The position numbers were made by a program, and so were the translations under genes. DNA of 64,000 bases from Treponema bryantii (GTDB taxonomy: Bacteria > Spirochaetota > Spirochaetia > Treponematales > Treponemataceae), in assembly GCF_900113965.1 (NCBI RefSeq), contig NZ_FORI01000005.1, positions 124,001 through 188,000 on the forward strand, in the 5' to 3' direction. Within the stretch, counting starts at the first letter, position 1. Each line of letters begins with the position of its first letter. Positions 15,124 through 22,831 of the stretch are shown one piece after another. The notes beneath the pieces were generated by a model that made no database searches, was not told the origin of the DNA, and saw only the letters and a list, made by a program, of their open reading frames with translations.

Positions 15124-17100
15124 ATGAAACACCGTTTTTTTATTCTTTCAATTCTCAGTTTTAGTTTTCTCTGTTTTGGCGAGGGGGCCGAGATTCGGCT
15201 GCCGGAGGTGACGACTTATATTCCGGCGGCGGTGGAGCAGAAGATTGTGATTACGGCGGAGGAAATTGAGGCGGCGCATTTTGAGAGTGTTGCGGAGCTG
15301 GTGGAACGCTGCGGTATTCAGATGCTTTCTTATGGGCCGTACGGATTGGAGAGCAAGGCGAGTGTACGCGGTTTTACGGACGAGACGGTACGCGTTGTGA
15401 TTGACGGAATCTGTGTGAATAATGCGCAGTACGGAACTTTTGATCTTGCGTCTGTGAATCTGAATGCGGTGGAAAAAATTGAAATTGTGCGCGGCGGTTT
15501 TACTGAGGGCGTGGAAGATGAAGGTTCGGTTGGTGGGGTGATTTACATCACTATGAAAAAGCTGGAGCTGAAAAACACTCTTAGTGCAGACAGCGCTTTT
15601 AAAACTTTTTTTAATTCTGAACGGCCGCTGGATTCTGCCTTTCAAAAACTTGCCTTTGAGGGGCGGCTTGGCGAAAATACTTTTATGAATGCCAGTGGAA
15701 CTCTCAACTATGCAACGAACCGATACATGTACAAGCTGTCGGAAACAAGTTCTTTGCTGGACGGTGCGTTTGGCGGTCTTGTAACGACAGGTAAAGATGG
15801 CAGCCTTTACTGGGGAAAGAACGGCACCTGGAAGTCTGAAGAAAATGCTCAGGTGATTGACGGGCATGCTGCTACTTATGTGACTCATTATTTTGGTGAT
15901 GGAAACTACCTTTCGATAGGAGAGTTGTTTTACGGTGGACACAAAAATACACCGGGGCCGGTGAACTCTAAAGATCAGGGGCTTCAGCGTGATTACAATA
16001 ATAATCTTTCTGTTACGGTCTGGAATCCCGCTATTGCCGGCGGACTTTTTAATTTGAAAAACAGCGTGGCATGGCTTTGCAATAATCGCTTTTATAAAAA
16101 TGACAGCGGCAGTGAAGACAGCAGCCACTTTATTAATACTGCAAAATATACTGGAACTCTGGATTTTACATCTCTTGCGGGTGGGCGTATTCAGCAGACC
16201 GCAGGATTTTCCGCAGATGTTACTAAACTTGATTCTACGAATGATGGAGAGCACATTCAGTTTTCCGGAGTCCTTAAAGAAACTACAAAATTTGCTGCGG
16301 GCGGTGGCTGGAGTCTGAGCACGCCGCTTGCTGTTAAAGTTTGTATGAATGATGATAAGGTAAACTTTGCCTTTGTTCCTAAAATAGGTGCGGCGTGGGA
16401 AAGCCAGGGAAGGGAAGCCAGTGTGTTCCGTGTGAGTGCAGACGTTTACCGCATGGTGCAGTTTCCGAACATGGATGACCTTTTCTGGGAAGGTGGTGGC
16501 TTTCACGGTAACCCGAACTTAAAGCCTGAAAGCGGCTGGGGTGCAGATCTTGGTATTGCGGTAAGCAGTGTGCGTGCCGGACAGTCTGTGCTTGGCGGTG
16601 GCATTACAGTTTTCTCTGATTATTATAAAGACAAAATTAAGTGGGGCAGTGGAACAACAGAAAATCTTTCGAGCGCTTTTTATCTTGGTGTAGATTTTAA
16701 TGCAGATGCCTCGTTCTTTAATAAGTTCTGGACTGTGGCTGTAAATGGTGAATATCTTTATAACTGCCTTCTGGACAAAGAAAATAAATACACTTATGGC
16801 AAGCGGATTATGTGGACTCCGGATTTAATCTGCAATCTTACAACAACATGGAACTTTGAGCTTGCAAAGATTTCTTTGAGCGCCACCTATACCGGACGTC
16901 GCTACACAGACAATATGAATCTTTATTATCTTAATCCTTATGTGCTTGTAAATCTTGCGGCAGAGACTGCGCCTATAAAAGAACGCTTTACGCCGTATGT
17001 GAAAGTGGACAATCTTTTGAACTGGCAGTACCAGTCTGTGGAAGGCTATGCAATGCCGGGTATTTCAATGACTATTGGCGGCCGTGTTAAATTTTTTTAG
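15124..17100 (+). CDS. TonB-dependent receptor, BtuB-like (probable corrinoid uptake)
   Basis: 658-residue outer membrane receptor. ATG 15124 begins a clear signal peptide (M-K-H-R-F-F-I-L-S-I-L-S-F-S-F). The plug domain follows: V-A-E-L-V-E-R-C-G-I-Q near 55, V-R-G-F-T-D-E-T-V-R-V-V-I-D-G near 80-95, and V-E-K-I-E-I-V-R-G-G near 115. The rest is beta-barrel ending in a terminal Phe. The overall pattern and the cobalamin riboswitch at 12491 point to cobalamin/corrinoid uptake. No TonB, ExbB or BtuCDF genes are in the window. No Shine-Dalgarno is obvious before the start. Confidence 0.85.
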   Translation: MKHRFFILSILSFSFLCFGEGAEIRLPEVTTYIPAAVEQKIVITAEEIEAAHFESVAELVERCGIQMLSYGPYGLESKASVRGFTDETVRVVIDGICVNNAQYGTFDLASVNLNAVEKIEIVRGGFTEGVEDEGSVGGVIYITMKKLELKNTLSADSAFKTFFNSERPLDSAFQKLAFEGRLGENTFMNASGTLNYATNRYMYKLSETSSLLDGAFGGLVTTGKDGSLYWGKNGTWKSEENAQVIDGHAATYVTHYFGDGNYLSIGELFYGGHKNTPGPVNSKDQGLQRDYNNNLSVTVWNPAIAGGLFNLKNSVAWLCNNRFYKNDSGSEDSSHFINTAKYTGTLDFTSLAGGRIQQTAGFSADVTKLDSTNDGEHIQFSGVLKETTKFAAGGGWSLSTPLAVKVCMNDDKVNFAFVPKIGAAWESQGREASVFRVSADVYRMVQFPNMDDLFWEGGGFHGNPNLKPESGWGADLGIAVSSVRAGQSVLGGGITVFSDYYKDKIKWGSGTTENLSSAFYLGVDFNADASFFNKFWTVAVNGEYLYNCLLDKENKYTYGKRIMWTPDLICNLTTTWNFELAKISLSATYTGRRYTDNMNLYYLNPYVLVNLAAETAPIKERFTPYVKVDNLLNWQYQSVEGYAMPGISMTIGGRVKFF

Positions 17101-17989
17101 ACTCTGCAAACTCGTCCAGCCAGTGCTGAATGCAAAGCTGCCAGTTTGAAGAATATTTACTTTCGAGCAGAGCCCTGTCGTACATATAATAAAAGTAGTC
17201 GATTATTTCTGCGCGGGTTGCCTCATCAATTTCTGTGGCTGTCACAAAAAGTTTATCAATAAAATCAATTGCATCTTTTGGCGAAAAGAAAGATTTATTC
17301 ATTGTAGAAGAGAGCATGTACAGGGCAAGCGGAATACAGTTTACGCTGTGTTGTTTTACAAAGAGAACACTCTCTACAATTGCAACAGCTTGCTTTTGAA
17401 GCTCTTCTGTAAATGCCTGAACTTCTTCTTCATCAAAAAGTCCGAGCTTAAAAAATTGGCGGAACCAGGCAAGCACTCCGGCAGAAATTGCAACGTGAAT
17501 ACTTGGTACACACAAAAGGTGCGGATCAAAAAAATGAATTGTTCTGAAGTTGTGAGTTTTAAGATATCGTGGACGGGTAGTAGTTGTCATTGTAAAGCGA
17601 TAAATTGATGATGCGTTTTTGTAAACGTTGGTAAGAAACTTCAGATAAAGACAAAGATACGGTGCAGCTTTTTTAATTCCAAGACGGCGCTTGAGCATAT
17701 CCATTGGGCGGACAAAAAATCCTACAAAGCCAAGGTACGCAAAAACACGCTGAGGAACAAACGGAATCTTATCATCAATATCAGTATCAACATTTATGAT
17801 GCGGCGTTTTGTAAAATGAAATTTCTGAAGATGCTGAAGAATGAAAAAATCTCTTAAGATTGTAAAAATATATTTCCATGCGTTGCGCGCTGTATATGGA
17901 TTAAGCGGCATATAAAAGAACGGCGCAACCGCAGAGTAGTGGCTCAGTGGTTTGTGAATTGTACGTGTGGAGTGGGGGCGGTTTTTCAT
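17087..17989 (-). CDS. Conserved hypothetical protein, possibly membrane-associated
   Basis: 300 residues. I do not recognise it with confidence. A central segment reads F-F-D-P-H-L-L-C-V-P-S-I-H-V, followed later by K-Q-H-S-V-N-C-I-P; these P-S-x-H and H-S-x-N pieces recall PAP2-type phosphatase motifs, but the third motif is not clear. The C-terminal third is helical and acidic. Its ATG overlaps the stop of the NFACT gene by 4 bases (ATGA), so the two are translationally coupled. The 3' end overlaps the receptor gene by 14 bases, convergent. Confidence 0.7.
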   Translation of the reverse strand: MKNRPHSTRTIHKPLSHYSAVAPFFYMPLNPYTARNAWKYIFTILRDFFILQHLQKFHFTKRRIINVDTDIDDKIPFVPQRVFAYLGFVGFFVRPMDMLKRRLGIKKAAPYLCLYLKFLTNVYKNASSIYRFTMTTTTRPRYLKTHNFRTIHFFDPHLLCVPSIHVAISAGVLAWFRQFFKLGLFDEEEVQAFTEELQKQAVAIVESVLFVKQHSVNCIPLALYMLSSTMNKSFFSPKDAIDFIDKLFVTATEIDEATRAEIIDYFYYMYDRALLESKYSSNWQLCIQHWLDEFAESKKI

Positions 17990-19599
17990 AACTGACCTTC
18001 TGCGTGTAATGAATCAAGACGGGAAAGCCGTGCCTTGTCCGGAGTGATACAGAGATTTTTTTCCTGTGTCGGAAGTACAAGACCTTTCGGACCGTTCTTT
18101 GCGCGGCGCAGATATTTTACGTGAGTGTAGTAGAGATCTGTCTTGCCGGCGTTGCGGGCCTTTGAGTAGTACACGGCGAGGTTTGCCGCATCCAGAAGAA
18201 TATCCAGAGGAACAGTTTTTCCTTTGCGTGCTTTAATGAAAACGTAGCCGCCTGGGAAATCGCGCACGTGGAGCCAAAGGTCGTCGCCGCGAACATGATG
18301 GCGAAGCAGCTCGTCGTTTTCGTTTGCATCGCGCCCCACAAGAATGTACCAGCCGTTTACGGTGTAATCCAAACCAGGGTGAGTTTTCTTCTGCTGCTGT
18401 TTTGGTGTTGTATCACGGCGGAGCAGCTGTTCAATCTTTACAGGATTTTTCTCGTTCTTGATTTCTTCATATTGTGCATCAAGTTTTTCAATCTGTTTTT
18501 TTGCAATCTCAATATCGTGAACAAGATCCTCAGAGCCAGAAACTGCCTTCTTGTATTTTTTATAATATTCAGCAGCGTTGTCCTGTGCCGATTTTTTCTG
18601 GTCAATCATAAGGCGCACAGTCTTACCGGTCTCGTAATCTTCGCACTCAAGAAAATTGCTGTTGCCGTCAATCAGATAGCCGAACGAAAGAATGAGGTCT
18701 CCCTGATGTTTGAGCTGGTCTGCGTTCTTAAAAGATTCCAGCTTTGCTTCAAGGTTATGAAGCGCCGCCTCTTTTTTCGAGCGAGTCTGGTTATACCACT
18801 TTTCCGCTTTTTCCAGCAGCGACTCGCGCGAGAGGGTGTCGGAATGTTCCGAGTACCACCAGTCGATGTAGGCGTTGAAGGAGGGGAAAGTCTTCCCCTC
18901 GCTGCAGCCGGCTTCGCCGTCTTCCGCTACCCCTTCTGCGGGGGACACCCCCGCAACGCCCCCGGCCTGATGGTCTTTCCATTCCCTAACCGGGAACCTT
19001 ATGGCAACTTCATCTTCAGATTGCTCGCGGATTTCTACTACAAACTTCTGATCTTTAACTTCACCGCGTTCCGGTCTTCTGAACATAGGCTCCAGAATTG
19101 TGCCGTCAGTGTCGCAGAGCAGAACGTTTGCAGCATTGTTCCAGAGTTTTATATAAAGAATATAATTTTCCTCGATTTCTTCCGGGCCATTCTGTGCTTC
19201 AATTTCATCCTTGCTGAGCATAGGCTTTTTTACAAGCGAAATGTGAACAGTGCCTTTAGCTGCAGATTTAGGATTTTCTTCTACAAGGCGGCTGAGTTCC
19301 ATTTTGATCACTCGTTCATAACCAAGCTGAGTTACCGAGTTTATGCGGCAGCCTTTAATTCGTGCCCGCAGAAATTCCATAAAGCGCAGCGGCTTGTCAT
19401 TCTTTGTAATCTTTCGTCTGGTCTCGTTGAGACGCACCGAGTTCTGCGCTGTACAAATCAGCACAGTCTTAGCGTTCCCTTCCTTATAAGTATAAAGCGC
19501 CAGTGTATCATACCCCGGCTGAATTATATCCTGAATGAAGGCGCCTTCAAGGTTGAGCTCGTTGAGAATAAGATTTATTTCATTACAATTGAGTGACAT
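17986..19599 (-). CDS. NFACT family protein (RqcH/Rqc2-like)
   Basis: 537 residues. The N-terminal NFACT-N region is followed by a coiled coil (about 270-390) and the C-terminal NFACT-R (DUF814) domain with G-W-Y-I-L-V-G-R-D-A-N-E-N-D, H-H-V-R-G-D-D-L-W-L-H-V-R and Y-Y-T-H-V-K-Y-L-R-R. Bacterial RqcH recognises stalled 50S subunits and adds alanine tails; whether this copy does so is inference. About 24 codons near residue 215 are an R3 repeat translated in frame (A-G-G-V-A-G-V-S-P-A-E-G...), absent from normal family members as far as I know. It follows ilvB by 23 nt, so they probably share transcripts. Confidence 0.85.
   Translation of the reverse strand: MSLNCNEINLILNELNLEGAFIQDIIQPGYDTLALYTYKEGNAKTVLICTAQNSVRLNETRRKITKNDKPLRFMEFLRARIKGCRINSVTQLGYERVIKMELSRLVEENPKSAAKGTVHISLVKKPMLSKDEIEAQNGPEEIEENYILYIKLWNNAANVLLCDTDGTILEPMFRRPERGEVKDQKFVVEIREQSEDEVAIRFPVREWKDHQAGGVAGVSPAEGVAEDGEAGCSEGKTFPSFNAYIDWWYSEHSDTLSRESLLEKAEKWYNQTRSKKEAALHNLEAKLESFKNADQLKHQGDLILSFGYLIDGNSNFLECEDYETGKTVRLMIDQKKSAQDNAAEYYKKYKKAVSGSEDLVHDIEIAKKQIEKLDAQYEEIKNEKNPVKIEQLLRRDTTPKQQQKKTHPGLDYTVNGWYILVGRDANENDELLRHHVRGDDLWLHVRDFPGGYVFIKARKGKTVPLDILLDAANLAVYYSKARNAGKTDLYYTHVKYLRRAKNGPKGLVLPTQEKNLCITPDKARLSRLDSLHAEGQL
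18881..18966. repeat. R3 repeat inserted in frame inside the NFACT gene
   Basis: Read on the minus strand this has the R3 framework: gggggcgttgcggggg, tgtc, ccccgcag, an inner hairpin rich in ggc/gcc, then gaggggaagactttcccc. Its length keeps the NFACT reading frame open. Confidence 0.8.
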
Positions 19600-19622
19600 A
19601 TTTTTCCCGTTGTCGCCGCGTA

Positions 19623-21341
19623 CTAATCTCTTATCGAATCAATATTAGCCTTGCCGCCCGGTACGAACGGCAATACGTTTTCTTCGCTGTCTACTGTTAC
19701 GCGTACAAAGCAAGGCTTGTTCTGGCGGTTTGCGTCAAAGGCTTTCATGTACCATTCAGCGTCGCTGTCTGCATCAACTGCTTCAATTCCAAAGCCACGG
19801 GCAATTGCAAGAAGATCTGGAGAACGTCCGAAAACAGAAGCGCTGTAGTTCTTATCAAAAAGGAACTTCTGCTGCTGGTAAACCATACCAAGAGTTCCGT
19901 TTTCAAAAACAATGATTGTTACAGGCAGATTAAGTTCTGCAAGAGTTGCCATTTCCTGAACGTTCATCATGATTGAGCCGTCACCACTGAAGCAAACAAT
20001 ACGCTTGTCCGGGTTTGCAATTGCAGCTCCGATAGCTGTTGGGAGACCGAAGCCCATAGTTCCAAGACTTCCGGAAGTGAGGAAGCTGCGCGGACGTTCT
20101 ACAGGGTAGTACTGTGCAGCCCACATCTGGTGCTGTCCAACGTCTGTTGTTGCGATAAGTCCGTCTGGAGCAAGGCCGGCAGTGGCCGCCAGCTGAGGGA
20201 TTTTAGAAATGATGTCGCGAGGGTTAGCAAGCTTCTCGCCTTTTGGGCGGCCGCATTCTACCGAGTGGCATTCCTTCTTAATCTTATTAATCTTTTTAAG
20301 CCAGCCTTCATCTGAGCTGATTTTCTTTTCACTAACAAGCTGAGCAATTACAGGGAATACAGATTCAACATCTGCAACTACAGAGATATTAGATTCGATA
20401 ATCTTATCAACTTCGGCAGCATCGATATCAATATGAATAATTTTAGCGTCTGGACAGAACTGATTTACAAGACCTGTTGCGCGGTCGTCAAAACGTACGC
20501 CGGCAGCAATTACAAGGTCACTATCGTGCATTGCAACGTTAGCGGCGTGGCTTCCGTGCATACCAACCATTCCGATAAAAAGCTCTGAGCTTTCTGGAAC
20601 GCAGCCAAGTCCCATAAGACTTGTTACAACAGGAAGTCTGTAGTTCTGAAGGAAAGCTTTGATTCCGCTAGCAGCTTCTTCTGAGTCACAGCCGCCACCG
20701 CAGTAAAGAACCGGGCGTTTAGCCTTTGCGAGAGCTTCTGTAATCTTTCCCATCTTCTCTGAATATTCATCAATAGGAGTGTGGAAGCGGATGTCGTGCA
20801 GGCGGATTTTTTTAATGTCCGGCCAGGTGTCAAAATCACATTCCTTGAGCTGAACGTCGCGTGGAACGTCAATGAGAACTGGTCCCGGACGTCCGCTTGT
20901 AGCAATCTCAAATGCCTTAGGAATTGCTTCGAGCAGTTCATAAGGAGTTTTGATAAGAATTGAATGCTTTGTGATTGGGAAGGAAAGTCCGAAAGTATCG
21001 GCTTCCTGGAAAGCATCTGTACCGATAAGGCTTGTATTTACCTGGCCTGTAATTGCGATGATTGGGATTGAGTCTGCGCGGGCATCTGCAATTGCTGTAA
21101 GAAGGTTCATTGCGCCCGGGCCGGAAGTTGCAAGACAAACGGCTGGTTTACCTGTTGAACGGGCCATACCCTGTGCAATAAATCCGGCTGCCTGCTCGTG
21201 GCGCACAAGGACGTGTCGGATTGATGAGCGGTTGAGCTCGTCGTAGAGAGGGAGAATTGAACCTCCCGGAATTCCTGCTACAGTTTCAATACCATACATT
21301 TCCAGTAACTTAACAATGATTTGTGCGCCTGTGTGTTTCAT
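19623..21341 (-). CDS. ilvB: Acetolactate synthase large subunit
   Basis: 572 residues, thiamine-diphosphate enzyme that condenses two pyruvates (or pyruvate and 2-oxobutyrate) at the start of valine, leucine and isoleucine synthesis. Visible: I-P-G-G-S-I-L-P-L-Y-D, the catalytic Glu in V-R-H-E-Q-A-A-G-F, R-P-G-P-V-L-I-D-V-P-R-D, and the TPP/Mg motif G-D-G-S-I-M-M-N-V ending in E-N-G-T-L-G. ATG 21341 has aggag 7 nt upstream. No ilvN small subunit lies next to it. A Val-rich leader peptide and attenuator precede it, so it responds to branched-chain amino acid supply. Confidence 0.93.
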   Translation of the reverse strand: MKHTGAQIIVKLLEMYGIETVAGIPGGSILPLYDELNRSSIRHVLVRHEQAAGFIAQGMARSTGKPAVCLATSGPGAMNLLTAIADARADSIPIIAITGQVNTSLIGTDAFQEADTFGLSFPITKHSILIKTPYELLEAIPKAFEIATSGRPGPVLIDVPRDVQLKECDFDTWPDIKKIRLHDIRFHTPIDEYSEKMGKITEALAKAKRPVLYCGGGCDSEEAASGIKAFLQNYRLPVVTSLMGLGCVPESSELFIGMVGMHGSHAANVAMHDSDLVIAAGVRFDDRATGLVNQFCPDAKIIHIDIDAAEVDKIIESNISVVADVESVFPVIAQLVSEKKISSDEGWLKKINKIKKECHSVECGRPKGEKLANPRDIISKIPQLAATAGLAPDGLIATTDVGQHQMWAAQYYPVERPRSFLTSGSLGTMGFGLPTAIGAAIANPDKRIVCFSGDGSIMMNVQEMATLAELNLPVTIIVFENGTLGMVYQQQKFLFDKNYSASVFGRSPDLLAIARGFGIEAVDADSDAEWYMKAFDANRQNKPCFVRVTVDSEENVLPFVPGGKANIDSIRD

Positions 21342-21346
21342 TTGTA

Positions 21347-21436
21347 ACTCCTGAGTAAGGCCGCCCGGTAGGCGGCCGGTGATGAATCGAAAAGCGTTAA
21401 AAAAAATTGCGAAAGCAATTTTTTAGCTTATCCTTT
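21347..21436. repeat. 90-bp repeat carrying ilvB's ribosome site (R4 type, near-identical to 59712-59802)
   Basis: Contains a hairpin ggccgcc/ggcggcc and an R4 core (minus strand: taaaaaattgctttcgcaa then ttttttaac within outer arms). It differs from the copy at 59712-59802 at only a few bases. Both copies begin with the Shine-Dalgarno of the next gene. Confidence 0.85.
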
Positions 21437-21456
21437 AAAAGCTCCCCGGCGGAAAA

Positions 21457-21487
21457 CAAAAAAAGCTCCCCGAACCGGAGAGCTTTT
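21457..21487 (-). terminator. Attenuator terminator of the ilvB leader
   Basis: On the minus strand aaaagctctccgg pairs with ggggagctttt followed by TTTTTTTG. The 5' arm (positions 21475-21482, CTCTCCGG on the minus strand) can instead pair at 7 of 8 positions with CCAGAGAG at 21525-21532, directly after the leader peptide stop: a good antiterminator. A second copy of cggggagctttt lies just downstream (21437-21448). Confidence 0.8.
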
Positions 21488-21532
21488 CTTATATTTTTGC
21501 TTATCACAAAGTATATAACATTCACTCTCTGG

Positions 21533-21592
21533 TTATTTATTAACCACAACGACGAGGACTGCTACGACTTTGACTAAAGCATTGAATTTCAT
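21533..21592 (-). CDS. ilvB leader peptide (Val-rich, transcription attenuation)
   Basis: 19 residues: MKFNALVKVVAVLVVVVNK. Eight valines, four of them consecutive, and two leucines. Scarcity of charged tRNA-Val or tRNA-Leu would stall the ribosome here, let the antiterminator form and allow ilvB transcription. The stop codon lies at the edge of the antiterminator arm. A consensus TTGACA lies 30 nt upstream (21622-21627); the -10 is unclear. A longer frame runs to 21847 but has no support. Confidence 0.85.
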   Translation of the reverse strand: MKFNALVKVVAVLVVVVNK

Positions 21593-21621
21593 AACTTTTA
21601 TTTTCCAAATTTTGCTGATTC

Positions 21622-21627
21622 TGTCAA
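21622..21627 (-). promoter_or_regulatory. -35 box of the ilvB leader promoter
   Basis: Perfect TTGACA on the minus strand. At 17-21 bp downstream the sequence is A-rich (ggaaaataaaag) with no strong TATAAT, so the promoter may depend on an activator or use a poor -10. Confidence 0.5.
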
Positions 21628-21746
21628 GAGGTACAAGGGGTATGAAAAAAAAATTGATTTTTGTAAACTTTTTTTTGGGAATTTTTGTCAAAAACGTCAT
21701 ATTAAAGCAATTATATATATAGGAAATTGTAAGAAATGTGTGAGAG

Positions 21747-22038
21747 AGCCAATAGAAGTTGAGATAATACAATCTCTGTTGGCTGTATATTAATCGTGAA
21801 AATGATGTAGATGTGATTGGAGCTAATAGAAACTCAAAAAATAACAATTCTATTGGCTCTGTTCAGTTGTTGTTTGGTGATTCGTCACTTCAATATAGCA
21901 AAATGTATGTAAATCGTGGCAGTATTAGCCAACAGAATTACAAGAAATAGTAAATATATTGGCTGCGTACGAAATAGGCACAAAATAAACGGAAATATCT
22001 AGCCAATAGATTTGTATGTTTTTCGAAATCTATTAGCT
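21747..22038. repeat. Array of four imperfect hairpins (agccaatagaa / ttctattggct)
   Basis: Arms at 21747-21757 with 21774-21784, 21821-21831 with 21848-21858, 21927-21939 with 21952-21964, and 22001-22013 with 22026-22038. Start-to-start spacing is 74, 106 and 74 nt. Loops and spacers are unrelated A+T-rich sequence. The region 21600-22110 between the ilv leader and the decayed gene holds no other gene that I can support. Confidence 0.75.
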
Positions 22039-22115
22039 AAAAACACAAAAAAGGTAGTTAAATAACCAATCATTGTCATGCTGAACTTGTTTCAGCATCT
22101 CATACAGGAGGAATA

Positions 22116-22775
22116 ATGCAAAAAGAACTATTATCTCCAGACACTTTTACAAAACAGTTACAATCGCGTCGACAATAACTGCAGAAAGTTCTGGATTTAA
22201 AACAAAAATCTCAAAAAACAGCCCCGCAGGGGCATCTGAAAATTATGCACCCTGTTGATGGACGGCCTCCACAGTTCTATCACATAACCAATCCCAAGGA
22301 TTTTAATGGTACCTACATTCCGCGCGCACAGATTTCTTTCATTAAAAAACTGGCGCAAAAGGATTATGACCTCAAACTCATAAAAATACTTCAAGCTCAG
22401 GTGCGCGCGCTCGATAAGCTTATAGATATTTCACTTTCTAAACCTGATTCAGAGTTGAAAATAGAACAGCTTTATTCCAGGATGATTAGTACACGGCAGA
22501 AGCTTATTGTGCCAGTTACGCTCACCGACGCCCAATACACAGAAGAATGGCAGAACGTAAGCTGGCAAGGACGCTCCTTTCCCGACGAAGCTCCCGGCTT
22601 TACAACTGTCCGTGGTGAAAGAGTACGTTCCAAGTCCGAGATTATAATTGCCGATACTCTCAACCGTCTGTATATACCGTATCGTTATGAATACCCTTTG
22701 GAACTAAAAGGTGGCCAGATATTTCATCGGAGTCACAGCACAGCCCACTCAATACTCGACAACTCGAGCAGATAA
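22116..22775 (+). pseudogene. Decayed PD-(D/E)XK-like hypothetical gene
   Basis: ATG 22116 with a strong aggagg starts a frame that hits TAA after 20 codons (22176-22178), then continues in the same frame for 199 more codons. Removing that stop gives a coherent protein: helical N-terminus, then R-S-K-S-E-I-I-I-A-D-T-L-N-R-L-Y-I-P-Y-R-Y-E-Y-P, the start of a restriction-endonuclease-like domain known from many short hypothetical proteins. After L-K-G-G-Q-I-F the expected Y-P-D-F catalytic strand is missing and the end looks random, so the 3' part is lost or shifted. A downstream restart at ATG 22245 is possible. Confidence 0.65.
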
Positions 22776-22831
22776 TTAAAACTTATCTGTGTTAAATTTT
22801 GATACAGTTATTATTCCCATGAAACAAAACT

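Noticed and set aside
15148-16506. 452-codon open frame antisense to the TonB-dependent receptor
   Set aside because: Composition (His/Arg/Lys-rich low complexity) and lack of start signals mark it as a shadow of the receptor gene.
18268-19596. Long open frame of 442 codons on the plus strand
   Set aside because: It is antisense to the NFACT gene, has no ribosome site and a Cys/Phe-rich, non-protein-like composition; a shadow frame.
21593-21847. Longer 104-codon version of the ilv leader frame
   Set aside because: No ribosome site, and the likely promoter -35 (TTGACA at 21622-21627) lies inside it, so the leader must start later.
21747-22038. Possible CRISPR array
   Set aside because: Repeat units are diverged palindromes, only four, with irregular spacing (74/106/74), and there are no cas genes.
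22072-22102. gtcatgctgaacttgtttca stretch as a regulatory site
   Set aside because: It resembles a dispersed palindromic repeat common in many genomes (tgctgaac-ttgtttcagca); a single copy here gives no basis for a function.
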